From assembly GCA_963665015.2 (NCBI GenBank), contig CAXXSY010000004.1, forward strand, positions 1,922,001-1,986,000: a stretch of DNA of 64,000 nucleotides. The letters are read 5' to 3'. How positions within the stretch are numbered: position 1 is the first letter of the stretch; the number at the start of each line of letters is the position of its first letter. Shown piece by piece: positions 7,693 to 16,388 of the stretch. The notes below the pieces were generated by a model. That model was not told the origin of the DNA. It was given only the letters and a program-made list of their open reading frames with translations, and made no database searches. The position numbers and the translations under genes were made by a program. The DNA comes from G963662655 sp963665015. Its GTDB lineage: Bacteria > Cloacimonadota > Cloacimonadia > Cloacimonadales > JAIOQZ01.

Positions 7693-8122
7693 TCAACCGC
7701 TGCTCGAATGGACGTCGTTTCCGCTACGCGATTACCCGAAAACCAGCATCTTGCTATCGATCTTTCTCGTCTTTCTGGCGGGACTTCTTTGGCAGATCGC
7801 GGTCGTCGAGTGGAAAATGCCGCTCTTCTACGTCCTCGGAATGCTGCTCGTCGTGGGCAACCTCATGCCCTACTACATTCCGACCTCTTACAAACTCTAC
7901 GAGGATCGCATCGACATCGCCTATTTCGCGGTGAAGATCAGCCGCAAGTACAGCGATTTCCAGTGCTTCTACGCCGACAAGAAGGGCATGATGCTGGGGA
8001 CGTTTCCGCAGCACAACCGGCTGGATCGCTTCCGCGGGCAATCGCTTCGATTCTCGAAAAACCAGGAAGAACGGGAGCAGCTTGAAGAAATCCTTTCTCG
8101 CAAGATTGTCGCAAGATACTAA
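7682..8122 (+). CDS. Membrane protein with two TM helices and PH-like C-terminal part
   Basis: 146 residues. Two adjacent hydrophobic helices (~24-42 and ~48-64) are followed by a soluble domain YKLYEDRIDIAYFAVKISRKYSDFQCFYADKKGMMLG, which has the pattern of bacterial PH-like domains that follow membrane hairpins (YxlyedrI-yf-kisrky). Function unknown. The start ATG lies inside the end of yicC (11-base overlap) and RNase R begins 29 bp downstream, so all three are probably one transcript. Confidence 0.7.
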   Translation: MSSDQPLLEWTSFPLRDYPKTSILLSIFLVFLAGLLWQIAVVEWKMPLFYVLGMLLVVGNLMPYYIPTSYKLYEDRIDIAYFAVKISRKYSDFQCFYADKKGMMLGTFPQHNRLDRFRGQSLRFSKNQEEREQLEEILSRKIVARY

Positions 8123-8151
8123 CCCACCTCTTCCCCATCGGAGCCTTTTAT

Positions 8152-10287
8152 ATGTACGACAAAGATATAGCACAGAAAATCGAGAAACTACTTTCAGAGA
8201 ATCCCAATAAACTCTTTCGAATCAAAGAAATCGCAGGATACATCCGAACAGGTAAACATCAATATCATTTGCTGAAGGACACACTTGCCGCCTTGGCGTC
8301 GGACGGCAGAATCATCCGGCAGAACAAGCAGTTTTGCGGCAAGAAGACCATCCACCGGTCGCGCAAGAAGACGGATCAAAAGCAGCCCGACAGAAAGCAA
8401 TCCGGCGGAAAAACGCTCGAAGGCTGGTTCGACGCCGGCAGTCTGGCGCGCGACCACTCATTCGCGTTCGTGATTACCGACGATGGCGATGCTTTCGTCG
8501 ATGTCGAGGACACGCTGAACGCCTTCCACAAGGACAAGGTACTGGTCGAGGCACGATACCGGCGCGGAAAACGACTCTACGGCACCGTCGTCAAAATCGT
8601 CGAGCGCGCACGCAAGCAGATTGTGGGCGACATCCAGAGAGTCGGCGGTAACTGGATTCTTCAGCCGGATGATCCCAAGATACACCGGGCTTTCCGCATC
8701 CTCGATCCGGACGGCTTGCAGGAGCGGAAGAAAGCGGTGTTGGACGTCACGGACTGGGGTGACCGCGTGAAATCGCGCCAGCCTGCCGGTAAAATAGCGG
8801 AAATCCTCGGCGAATCGGGCAATCCCGAGACCGAGATTTTGGCCGTGATCCGAAGATACGGGCTGCCGATGTCGTTTCCGGACGACGTGCTCGGACAAGC
8901 CGATGCGATTAAGGAAGATTTCAGCGACATCGCGCGCCGGCAGGATTTCAGGCAACTTCCGACCATTACCATCGATCCCGCTTCCGCAAAGGACTACGAC
9001 GACGCCATCTCGCTCGAAAATCTTCCCCATGGCTGGCGTCTATACGTGCATATTGCCGACGTCGCACACTACGTGCCCATCGGATCGCCCGTCTATACCG
9101 AAGCTACCCTGCGGGGAAACAGTTTCTACTTTCCAAAGCGCGTGATCCCCATGCTGCCGGAAAAGCTTTCCAATCGCGTTTGCAGCCTGCGTCCGCAAGA
9201 GGACAAGATGACGGTCACGGTGGTCTCAGATTTCGATAACGAGGGCAGGATTCTCAAGCAGCAGGTATTCGAATCGGTAACAAATTCGGATGCCAGGCTG
9301 ACCTACGAGGAAGTCGATGAGCTGTTCGATGGCAAGGAGATTGACCTTTCAAACGACCTCTGCGAAATGATCATCGAGATGCGGAAGCTCTCGCGCGTGC
9401 TGTCGAAGAATCGCGACGCCAAGGGTTGCCTCTATTTCGATCTGCCGGAGGTTGAATTCGTTTACGACGACGAAGGTTACCTGCACAAGCTGGAACGATC
9501 CTCCGAGACCGAGTCCCACAAAGTGATCGAGAATTTCATGCTGATCGCCAACGAATATGTCGCGGAAACCCTGACCAAAAGCGCGAAAAGTACCATGTAC
9601 CGCATCCACGAAGACCCCGAAGAGGACGCGGTTCGAAGGACACTCTCGCTGATCAAGGTCTATGGCTATAAAGCGAAATTCCACAAGAATCTGAACAAGA
9701 CTCTCCAGGATGTGCAGAGCGGCATCGAGGAGAAGGACTTTCATCGCGTCTTCGATCGCATGATCCTGCGCAGCCTCAAGAAAGCGAAATACACGATCGA
9801 GCACAAGGGGCACTTCGGGTTGGCGATCAAGACCTACAGCCACTTCACCTCGCCCATCCGAAGGCTTTGCGATATGGTCATCCATCATCAGCTCAAGATG
9901 CATGTATTCAAGACGGCCAACGGGAGATTCCGTCAAAATGAACTCGAAAGATTGTCCGGCGTGGCATCGGAGAGAGAAATCCTGGCGGACGAATCGGAAC
10001 GGGAGGTCAACCGCGTCAGCAAGCTTCAGTTCATGAAGCGGCACGTCGGCGACGAATTTTCCGGCATCGTAATCGCCGTGAATCGCACCAACGTCATCGT
10101 CGAGTTGGACGATATGCCCGTGATTGGTGTAGTCCCCGTGACGAGCCTGAACGGTAATTATCGGCTGTATGAAGAGTACATGCGCCTGCTGGATGAGAGC
10201 AGCACAAAGAGCATCAAGCTGATGGATCGGCTGAATGTGCGCCTGGAGCGGGTTACGGATGATATTTACTTCACGATTCTGGAATAA
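8152..10287 (+). CDS. rnr: Ribonuclease R (RNase II/RNB family 3'-5' exoribonuclease)
   Basis: 711 residues. Order: winged-helix N-terminus (~1-60), a basic linker (~62-88), cold-shock/OB domains (~90-240), RNB catalytic domain (~260-585), S1 domain (~625-710). The catalytic metal-binding signature DPASAKDYDDA lies at ~275-285 with Asp275, Asp281, Asp283 and Asp284, and HFTSPIRRLCDMVIHHQ is the conserved RNB C-terminal block. Degrades structured RNA processively to short oligomers. Length and domain order are those of RNase R rather than RNase II, which lacks the N-terminal helix-turn-helix. No lysine-rich C-terminal tail is present. Confidence 0.94.
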   Translation: MYDKDIAQKIEKLLSENPNKLFRIKEIAGYIRTGKHQYHLLKDTLAALASDGRIIRQNKQFCGKKTIHRSRKKTDQKQPDRKQSGGKTLEGWFDAGSLARDHSFAFVITDDGDAFVDVEDTLNAFHKDKVLVEARYRRGKRLYGTVVKIVERARKQIVGDIQRVGGNWILQPDDPKIHRAFRILDPDGLQERKKAVLDVTDWGDRVKSRQPAGKIAEILGESGNPETEILAVIRRYGLPMSFPDDVLGQADAIKEDFSDIARRQDFRQLPTITIDPASAKDYDDAISLENLPHGWRLYVHIADVAHYVPIGSPVYTEATLRGNSFYFPKRVIPMLPEKLSNRVCSLRPQEDKMTVTVVSDFDNEGRILKQQVFESVTNSDARLTYEEVDELFDGKEIDLSNDLCEMIIEMRKLSRVLSKNRDAKGCLYFDLPEVEFVYDDEGYLHKLERSSETESHKVIENFMLIANEYVAETLTKSAKSTMYRIHEDPEEDAVRRTLSLIKVYGYKAKFHKNLNKTLQDVQSGIEEKDFHRVFDRMILRSLKKAKYTIEHKGHFGLAIKTYSHFTSPIRRLCDMVIHHQLKMHVFKTANGRFRQNELERLSGVASEREILADESEREVNRVSKLQFMKRHVGDEFSGIVIAVNRTNVIVELDDMPVIGVVPVTSLNGNYRLYEEYMRLLDESSTKSIKLMDRLNVRLERVTDDIYFTILE

Positions 10288-10390
10288 ATCTTGCAATGAA
10301 TTTTACTGGATTGAAATATCGCTTGACAGATTGCGAAACCGTGATCTCATTTATGGCGAACCATAGAAACGAATTACAGGAGATTTGACG

Positions 10391-12232
10391 ATGAGCAGGC
10401 GAAACCGATTATTCTTGTTTCTGGCATTGGCGGCATTCACCCTACACCTTTCAGCAACTGCAACGGCGGCATTTACGACCGATCTCGGCGACGAGCCGGC
10501 GGGACGCGTATCGCTGGTAGTTCCGTTTGTGGACGAGTCCGAATCGGACGACGACGACGATCCGATCGTCTCATGGCAATGGAATTTCGGTGACGGAGAG
10601 ACCTCGACCGAGCAGAACCCCGTTCACACCTATGTCGATCTCGGTTACTACGACGTTAGCCTTGTGGTGACGACGGCCAACGACTTGAGCGACGTGCAAA
10701 ATGTAAACGATTATGTGTCGGTGTATGGCATCGATATGACCTACGTGCTGGACCAGTCCAGCAGCATGGAAGGGGAGAAGCTCGAACACCTCAAAGACGC
10801 CTGCTACGCTTTCAACAACCTGCTGGATACGCAATCCAACCTGGGCGACGAAGCGGGAGTCGTTTCTTACGAATCACGTCCTCACGTCAAATATCCCATC
10901 CATATCATGCAGAACGGCGGAACGATCAGCTCCATGCAGAATTCGATCCAGCAGCTTTATCCCACCGGCGTGACCGCGCTTTTCAAGGGCGTCCGATATG
11001 GTATCGAGCAGTTGGTCAATGCCAATCAAAGCGACCCTGATTTTGCCAGCGAGACGAAAAGAGCCGGACTTCTCGTTATGTCCGACGGACTGAATAATGC
11101 CAGTATTAGATCAGATATTGAACCGATCTACACCTTTGTTGTTATTCACGCGTTGGGATTCGGGGCGGATTGCGATCCGACGGACCTCGTCTGGTTACGC
11201 AATCTTACCAACGGAACGTATAATTTCGCCTCGCCCAACACCATCACGACCATCATGAGCGATATCTATCAGGCGCTGAAACAGCAGGGACGGAATGCCG
11301 ATCTTCGCGGTGTCGTGTTGGAAGCGCACGAGGATATCTCTCACGAATTCTACATCGACGAGGGCAGCCGGAACCTGGTTGTCAACGCCGACTGGCATGC
11401 CGATGATCTGGACATGACCATGACGCTCACCTCTCCCTCAGGCAAGGTTTATAGCTACAACCCGTTGCAGAACCAGTGCCAGTACAAATCGATCCAGATC
11501 GACACCCAATGCGCCTACAAGATCATCAACCCTGAAACCGGCACTTGGAGAGCCGATATCAGCGCCGAGAGCTACTCGCAGACACCGTCGGAATACTCCT
11601 TCTGGGTACTCTCCGCCAACGCGCTGAAGCTGGATATGGATTTTGAGAACAGCCACCTGCAACCGGGCGAGCCGATCCGAATTTCCTCACAACTGACCGG
11701 CGACGGGCCAACCCCTGCGGCAGATATCCAATACCGAATCGAACGACCGGACGGGCACGTCGTGATGCTGAACGCGAGCGATACCAACGCCGCAAACGAA
11801 GTCCAGTACTACGACACGCTCGAACCGGGCAACTACATCATCTCGGCAATCGCCACCGGCACCGCCGCCAATCCGTTCACGCGAATCGTACGCGAAGCGG
11901 TCTGGGTCGATGGCAACGAAGAGCCGCTCGACACCGAGACCGCTCCGGAGCCGATCACGGAATACGCGCTGACCAACAGCCCGAACCCGTTCAATCCGAA
12001 GACCGAAATCCAGTTCTCGCTGCCCGAGGCATCGGATGTGAGCATCGTGATCTACAACATGCTGGGACAGAAGGTGAAGACGCTGGTTGACGAAAAGATG
12101 GACATCGGTAAGCACACCCGCGTCTGGAATGGTAAAGACGATAACGGTCGCACCGTCGGCAGCGGAATCTACCTCTACCGCATGAAAGCCGGCAGCTTCC
12201 AAGAGACAAAACGGATGCTGATGCTAAAATAG
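10391..12232 (+). CDS. Secreted PKD and von Willebrand A domain protein with Por-type sorting domain
   Basis: 613 residues from ATG at 10391 (AGGAG 8 bp upstream); the in-frame TTG at 10385 is rejected. Signal peptide ~1-27, PKD domain ~38-112 (SWQWNFGDGETS, HTYVDLGYYDVSLVV), vWA domain ~115-300 with an intact metal-ion adhesion motif DQSSS (Asp121, Ser123, Ser125). A beta-rich part follows (~310-520) and the C-terminal sorting domain ~530-613 starts NSPNPFNPKTEIQFSL and ends KRMLMLK. Such proteins are exported by the type IX-like system and attached to the surface, where the vWA domain would bind a ligand through a divalent cation. Asp-rich run ESDDDDDP near the PKD domain may bind calcium. 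Confidence 0.9.
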   Translation: MSRRNRLFLFLALAAFTLHLSATATAAFTTDLGDEPAGRVSLVVPFVDESESDDDDDPIVSWQWNFGDGETSTEQNPVHTYVDLGYYDVSLVVTTANDLSDVQNVNDYVSVYGIDMTYVLDQSSSMEGEKLEHLKDACYAFNNLLDTQSNLGDEAGVVSYESRPHVKYPIHIMQNGGTISSMQNSIQQLYPTGVTALFKGVRYGIEQLVNANQSDPDFASETKRAGLLVMSDGLNNASIRSDIEPIYTFVVIHALGFGADCDPTDLVWLRNLTNGTYNFASPNTITTIMSDIYQALKQQGRNADLRGVVLEAHEDISHEFYIDEGSRNLVVNADWHADDLDMTMTLTSPSGKVYSYNPLQNQCQYKSIQIDTQCAYKIINPETGTWRADISAESYSQTPSEYSFWVLSANALKLDMDFENSHLQPGEPIRISSQLTGDGPTPAADIQYRIERPDGHVVMLNASDTNAANEVQYYDTLEPGNYIISAIATGTAANPFTRIVREAVWVDGNEEPLDTETAPEPITEYALTNSPNPFNPKTEIQFSLPEASDVSIVIYNMLGQKVKTLVDEKMDIGKHTRVWNGKDDNGRTVGSGIYLYRMKAGSFQETKRMLMLK

Positions 12233-12350
12233 GTTCGGCTTTCGCGTAGCGAAAACGATACCCATGAACGTTGTAATCCCGATTAACGGGATTATGTTAG
12301 TGGAAAATCGGCTTTCGTGAATCGAAAACGATAGCGAATAAATATTAGAT
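12233..12350. repeat. Intergenic direct repeat with internal inverted repeat
   Basis: Two similar copies of TCGGCTTTCG...GAAAACGATA lie about 73 bp apart (near 12237 and 12309). Between them AATCCCG (12275-12281) and CGGGATT (12287-12293) form a hairpin. No coding frame. Confidence 0.5.
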
Positions 12351-12378
12351 GCCGCTTCACAGATGTGGAGCGGCTTTT
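12351..12378 (+). terminator. Rho-independent terminator after the vWA protein gene
   Basis: GCCGCTTCAC (12351-12360), loop AGAT, GTGGAGCGGC (12365-12374), then TTTT. One G-T pair in a 10-bp stem. Confidence 0.8.
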
Positions 12379-12468
12379 CGCATTACAGGTGTGGGGGCAA
12401 TCCATCTCAGACTGTGAATTAAAACGACACGGTTGCTTCGTTCGATGCCAGATGTTTTCCTGTCGTAG

Positions 12469-12581
12469 GGGCAGGTCCCCGTGCCTGCCCTCCTATGCTA
12501 AATAATCATTTGTGTATCAAGTATTTGCAACGTCTATATTCTGAAGGCAAAGGACAGGAAAGGCAGACACAGAGGTCTGCC
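12469..12581. repeat. Two hairpins of the GGCAG dispersed family
   Basis: GGGCAGG (12469-12475) pairs with CCTGCCC (12484-12490), and GGCAGAC (12562-12568) pairs with GTCTGCC (12575-12581). The second resembles the hairpin at 19179-19200 and the degenerate copy near 57812. Confidence 0.65.
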
Positions 12582-12622
12582 TCCACGACAGAGAAGAGAA
12601 TCGGTCGCGTTCCCAGTACACA

Positions 12623-12654
12623 GAAACCCGCTCCACGTTAGTGGAGCGGGTTTC
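12623..12654. terminator. Strong bidirectional terminator
   Basis: Perfect 14-bp stem: GAAACCCGCTCCAC (12623-12636), loop GTTA, GTGGAGCGGGTTTC (12641-12654). It lies 11 bp past the stop of the minus-strand transglutaminase-like gene and can also stop plus-strand transcription. Confidence 0.85.
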
Positions 12655-12665
12655 ATTCTATCTTC

Positions 12666-14915
12666 TTACTTCAACATGATCATCTTTTTCACATCGGTCA
12701 TATCGGGTGTGCTGAGTTTGTACAGATAGACACCGCTACCGAGTTGCTTACCTGAAGAATCCTCACCCTGCCACGTAATCCGGTGGTCGCCGGCCTTCAT
12801 GACATCGTCGATCAGCGTGCAGACTTTTTGGCCGCGGATGTTGAAGACATCGAGCCGGACAGGAACTTCGCGCGGGATCGAGAAGACAATGTTCGTCTCG
12901 GGGTTGAACGGATTGGGATGATTCTGCGCCAGTGCGAAGACGGGAGCGGAATCGGCGGATTCTTCACCGACGCCGGTGCTGTTGACGAAGAACAGCATGC
13001 AGCCGTTGATCAACTGGGCGTTGTTCAGCCGATGCCGGTTGTCGAGGAACATGCACCAGTCCCTTGTGCCCGGTACGTCGAACAGGGTTTCTCCCTCGAT
13101 CACATCGTTGAAGTCGTAAAACGACTCGAAAGGAACCCCGAGTTGATAAAACAGGTAGAAATCGCTGGTGGTGGTGAAGCAGTTGATCGTTCCGCGGTCC
13201 TCGATTTCCTTAAAGAAGATCGGGCGTTCGCCCACCTCGTCGATGTCGTCCCAGGTAACGGCGCCGCTCAAGACCTGATGCGACGTCTCGAAGGATATCA
13301 CCATCCGGTAGTCGTCCTCGTCGTCCTGCGGCGGTGTGACCGGCGAATTATACGTCACCGGCATGTGCCCGTCGATAGGAATCTGGAATGTGTATTCGCC
13401 GCCGTTGGCTGCGTCCTCACGAAGAAGCGTGTATTCGTCCGGGTTTTCGGGATAATCGCCCAGCGCTGTCTGAATCCTGGCGTAGTAGGTTCTTCCTTCG
13501 CCCACGATGAATTCATGCTGACCGTTCTCGTCGGTGTAGGCGACCATGTCCGATTTCATGCCGTCGTTCTCGATCGCCAGGATGATTCGCGCGCCGTCGA
13601 TGGGATTCGAATCGGCATCATATACGGTGAGTATCAGGGAAGCGAGTCCCTCCGAGTAGCGATCCGTGACTGAGGTCAGGAAACCGTCGCTACGGATTTC
13701 GAACACCGTGCCGAAGACTTTCCCCCATCCATTCTCATACACCAGCGGATCGTCGATGGAACTGTTGACCGGCTCCCACTGTGTCCAGCCTTCGTCCCAG
13801 AACTCGTTCCAGGTGTGATCGGTGGACATGGAGAGGACGCTCGTGCAGGGGACCAGCGCCGCTCGCGCGGCAGCGGAGGTGATGTCGGCGTGTTCGCCGC
13901 AGCGTCCCATATGCTTACGATAAATACGAACCGGCTGATGCGGGCGCTCGCTACCGGAGGTGAAGTCCATGACGTCCTGAATCCACTGCTGAATCGCGTG
14001 GATGGCATCGACCTGCATACCGTCGTCCGAGACCATGTTGGTGACTTGCGACAGCGCTTCGCTCAGTTGTGGATATCCGTCATCGGCATGATAGAAGAGG
14101 AAATCGCGCCAGAACACGCCGTCGGGCGGATCGGCGATGTTGTTGATGTGGGTGGTGTTCGATTCCTGAATGGTGGGATCGATGTAGGCGGGGATGTCGT
14201 CGGTGATCTTGGGATGTACGATGTACCAGTAATAGATATCCCGCGGTACTTCGATGGTAATGCGATTGTCGTCAGGCCCGGCCTTCTGGTATTGCGTCGT
14301 CGAGTAGTAATCCGGATCCGACACGGAAGTTCCGTAGTCGATCACCTCGACATAGTCCAGGTCCTGATCGATTTGGTAGATCAGTTCGGCATTTTCGGCG
14401 AAAAGCTCGGGGCTGGCGTAGTCGGATTCGAGATAAACGACCGACGTGTGCGCCACGCAGAACGCGATTTCGTCGATGAACGGGTCCTGCGCACCGAGGA
14501 TGAGCTGTGCCCAGCGCTCCTGGTTGAGCGGCGACATCAGGCTGAATACGTTCCGCAAGGGAGGCTCGAGCCAGTCCGGCGCAATCTCGATGGCTTCAAG
14601 GGCGATCGCTTCGAGTTCGCCCATTTGCGATAGCATCATCACGGAGCCGTCACCGTGGAGAAACTTCATGCCGTGATCCGTACCCGCGCGCAAGTAGAGA
14701 TCGACGCGCATCGAATCGGAGGTTTCCCACTCATCGCGATCGAAGGGGTATTCGATTCGGTTCGGTTCAGCGATCTCGGGCGTACCCGTCGGTGCCGCGC
14801 CAACTGCTCGTTCATTGCCGTTGAAGAGGGATTTTGTGGTCAATCCCCTGACATCGCCGTACATTGTCGAAATGCCAATAAGTATGATCATCAACGAGAT
14901 CATGGTCTTTTTCAT
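12666..14915 (-). CDS. Secreted transglutaminase-like protein with Por-type sorting domain
   Basis: 749 residues, ATG at 14915 preceded by AAGGAG. Signal peptide ~1-20. The transglutaminase-like core lies at ~300-395: Cys339 in GRCGEHADITSAAARAALVP, His367 in STDHTWNEFW, and the acidic third residue in QWEPVNSS, where Glu381 occupies the place of the usual Asp. An Ig/carboxypeptidase-regulatory-like repeat follows (~435-525), then the sorting domain ~660-749 (NHPNPFNPETNIVFSI ... KKMIMLK). This fold covers cysteine proteases and peptide-modifying enzymes; the substrate is unknown. Exported and probably surface-anchored. It faces the vWA gene convergently. Confidence 0.88.
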   Translation of the reverse strand: MKKTMISLMIILIGISTMYGDVRGLTTKSLFNGNERAVGAAPTGTPEIAEPNRIEYPFDRDEWETSDSMRVDLYLRAGTDHGMKFLHGDGSVMMLSQMGELEAIALEAIEIAPDWLEPPLRNVFSLMSPLNQERWAQLILGAQDPFIDEIAFCVAHTSVVYLESDYASPELFAENAELIYQIDQDLDYVEVIDYGTSVSDPDYYSTTQYQKAGPDDNRITIEVPRDIYYWYIVHPKITDDIPAYIDPTIQESNTTHINNIADPPDGVFWRDFLFYHADDGYPQLSEALSQVTNMVSDDGMQVDAIHAIQQWIQDVMDFTSGSERPHQPVRIYRKHMGRCGEHADITSAAARAALVPCTSVLSMSTDHTWNEFWDEGWTQWEPVNSSIDDPLVYENGWGKVFGTVFEIRSDGFLTSVTDRYSEGLASLILTVYDADSNPIDGARIILAIENDGMKSDMVAYTDENGQHEFIVGEGRTYYARIQTALGDYPENPDEYTLLREDAANGGEYTFQIPIDGHMPVTYNSPVTPPQDDEDDYRMVISFETSHQVLSGAVTWDDIDEVGERPIFFKEIEDRGTINCFTTTSDFYLFYQLGVPFESFYDFNDVIEGETLFDVPGTRDWCMFLDNRHRLNNAQLINGCMLFFVNSTGVGEESADSAPVFALAQNHPNPFNPETNIVFSIPREVPVRLDVFNIRGQKVCTLIDDVMKAGDHRITWQGEDSSGKQLGSGVYLYKLSTPDMTDVKKMIMLK

Positions 14916-14924
14916 GTTATCTCC

Positions 14925-16070
14925 TTAAATTGCACTGTAAATAATTTCTTCGATCTGCTCGAGCGTGAGTGCGACCGGGTTTCCTTTCATGCTGCTGGAG
15001 TGGGTTGCCTTCGTGGCGATCATGCGGATATCCGCGGGCCCGACGCCATACTTTCCGAGCGAATTGATCTCCATGTGCTGGCCGACCGAATCCAGCCATG
15101 CCATCAACTTGCCCAGTCCGCCCTCGCAAAGGATACCGGCGGCATCGTCGAATTTATGCAAAATCTCGCGATTGCCTTCATGTTGCAGCATCTCGACATT
15201 CTTTCGGATGACATACGGAAGAAGTGCCGCGCATGCCGCGCCATGCGGTATGGAATACATTCCGCCCAGCGGACCGGCGATCCCGTGCACGGCGCCCAGC
15301 TTCGCATTCGCCAGCGCCATACCGCTGTAGAGCGCTGCCAGCGACATATCGCTGCGCGCCCGGACATCTTTGCCGTCGTCAAAAGCCTTGAGAAACGACC
15401 GGGACACGAGCGACAGCCCTTCCCGACAGACCATGTTGGTAAAGGGATTGCTCATCGTCGATGTAAACGCCTCCAATAGCTGCGTCAAAGCGTCCATACC
15501 CGACTGCGCGGTCAGTTGCGGCGACATGCTCATGGTGAGTTTGGGATCGACCAGGGCGATCTTCGGAATCAGTTTATCGTTGCGCATGCTGACCTTTACG
15601 CGCTTGTTCACCGAGCGGATCACCGCGTTTCTCGTAACTTCGGAGCCGGTGCCGGCCGTCGTGGGAATCGCGATAAACGGAAGCGGTTTCTTCTCGAGCG
15701 GCTTCCCGCGACCGATGATCTCGACATAATCGATCAAGTCACCAGGATTTTTCACCATCACCGAGATAACTTTCCCGGCGTCGATCACACTTCCGCCGCC
15801 TGCCGAGATTACCCATTCGATCTCGTCCTGCCGCGCTAAATGGACGCAGTTGTTCAGAACGTCGTCCGTGGGCTCGGAAGTCATCGACACAGTGAACACT
15901 TCGAAGCGCTCCCGTTTCAGGATTTCCTCGACGATCCCGATCCGTACACGGTCTTTGCCGGTTATAAGCATTACCTTCTTCGGGTAGTCGCGGATCAGAT
16001 CGGGGAGGCGCTGGATCGAATCCGTACCGAAGACGATATGACTTGGGGCGCGGTATTCAAACTCTACCAT
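14925..16070 (-). CDS. Iron-type (group III) alcohol dehydrogenase family protein
   Basis: 381 residues, usual family length. The NAD-binding signature GGGSVIDAGK is at 91-100 and IPTTAGTGSEVT at ~135-147. Metal ligands of the family are Asp193, His262 and His276 (AVHGIAGPLGGMYSIPHG). The fourth, normally His in DALTH, is Gln197 (GMDALTQLLEAF), so metal use may differ from classical Fe-ADH. It would interconvert alcohols and aldehydes or ketones with NAD(P)H; substrate unknown. The ABM gene upstream overlaps its start by 7 bases, so the two proteins are coupled. Confidence 0.9.
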   Translation of the reverse strand: MVEFEYRAPSHIVFGTDSIQRLPDLIRDYPKKVMLITGKDRVRIGIVEEILKRERFEVFTVSMTSEPTDDVLNNCVHLARQDEIEWVISAGGGSVIDAGKVISVMVKNPGDLIDYVEIIGRGKPLEKKPLPFIAIPTTAGTGSEVTRNAVIRSVNKRVKVSMRNDKLIPKIALVDPKLTMSMSPQLTAQSGMDALTQLLEAFTSTMSNPFTNMVCREGLSLVSRSFLKAFDDGKDVRARSDMSLAALYSGMALANAKLGAVHGIAGPLGGMYSIPHGAACAALLPYVIRKNVEMLQHEGNREILHKFDDAAGILCEGGLGKLMAWLDSVGQHMEINSLGKYGVGPADIRMIATKATHSSSMKGNPVALTLEQIEEIIYSAI

Positions 16071-16369
16071 CGTTCATCATCCGGATAAAGGTTATGGTAT
16101 TTGATGCTTCTGCGTGGTTCCGCCATCATTTCCTCCACGGTTTCTCTCCACTTTTTGTAGTGAGCGGTTTGTTTGTGCCTTGCCGGGTCTTCCGCCGTTC
16201 GATAGACCTCCACCAGAACGAAACGATCCGGATTCTCGATATCTCTGATCACGTCGAATCGGGCGATGCCCGGCTCCTGAACGCTATTCTCCGCATTCAC
16301 GAGCGTTGCCCGCAGGAAATCCTCTTCCATACCTGCTTTCACATGCACGAAAACGTGTACGATCAACAT
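16064..16369 (-). CDS. Antibiotic biosynthesis monooxygenase (ABM) family protein
   Basis: 101 residues, the size of a single ferredoxin-like ABM domain: MLIVHVFVHVKAGMEEDFL at the N-terminus, EPGIARFDVIRDIENPDRFVLVEVYRTAEDPARHKQTAHYKKW in the middle. This is the YgiN/LsrG-like pattern with the conserved E-G---F and H-----H-. Members oxidise or isomerise quinones and other small reactive carbonyls as dimers without cofactor. It overlaps the Fe-ADH start by 7 bases, suggesting that both act on one small-molecule substrate. Confidence 0.88.
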   Translation of the reverse strand: MLIVHVFVHVKAGMEEDFLRATLVNAENSVQEPGIARFDVIRDIENPDRFVLVEVYRTAEDPARHKQTAHYKKWRETVEEMMAEPRRSIKYHNLYPDDERW

Positions 16370-16388
16370 AACATGACCTCCCTGTCAC

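Noticed and set aside
12783..13673. 296-residue plus-strand open frame
   Set aside because: Antisense to the transglutaminase-like gene, whose catalytic motifs and signal peptide are clear.
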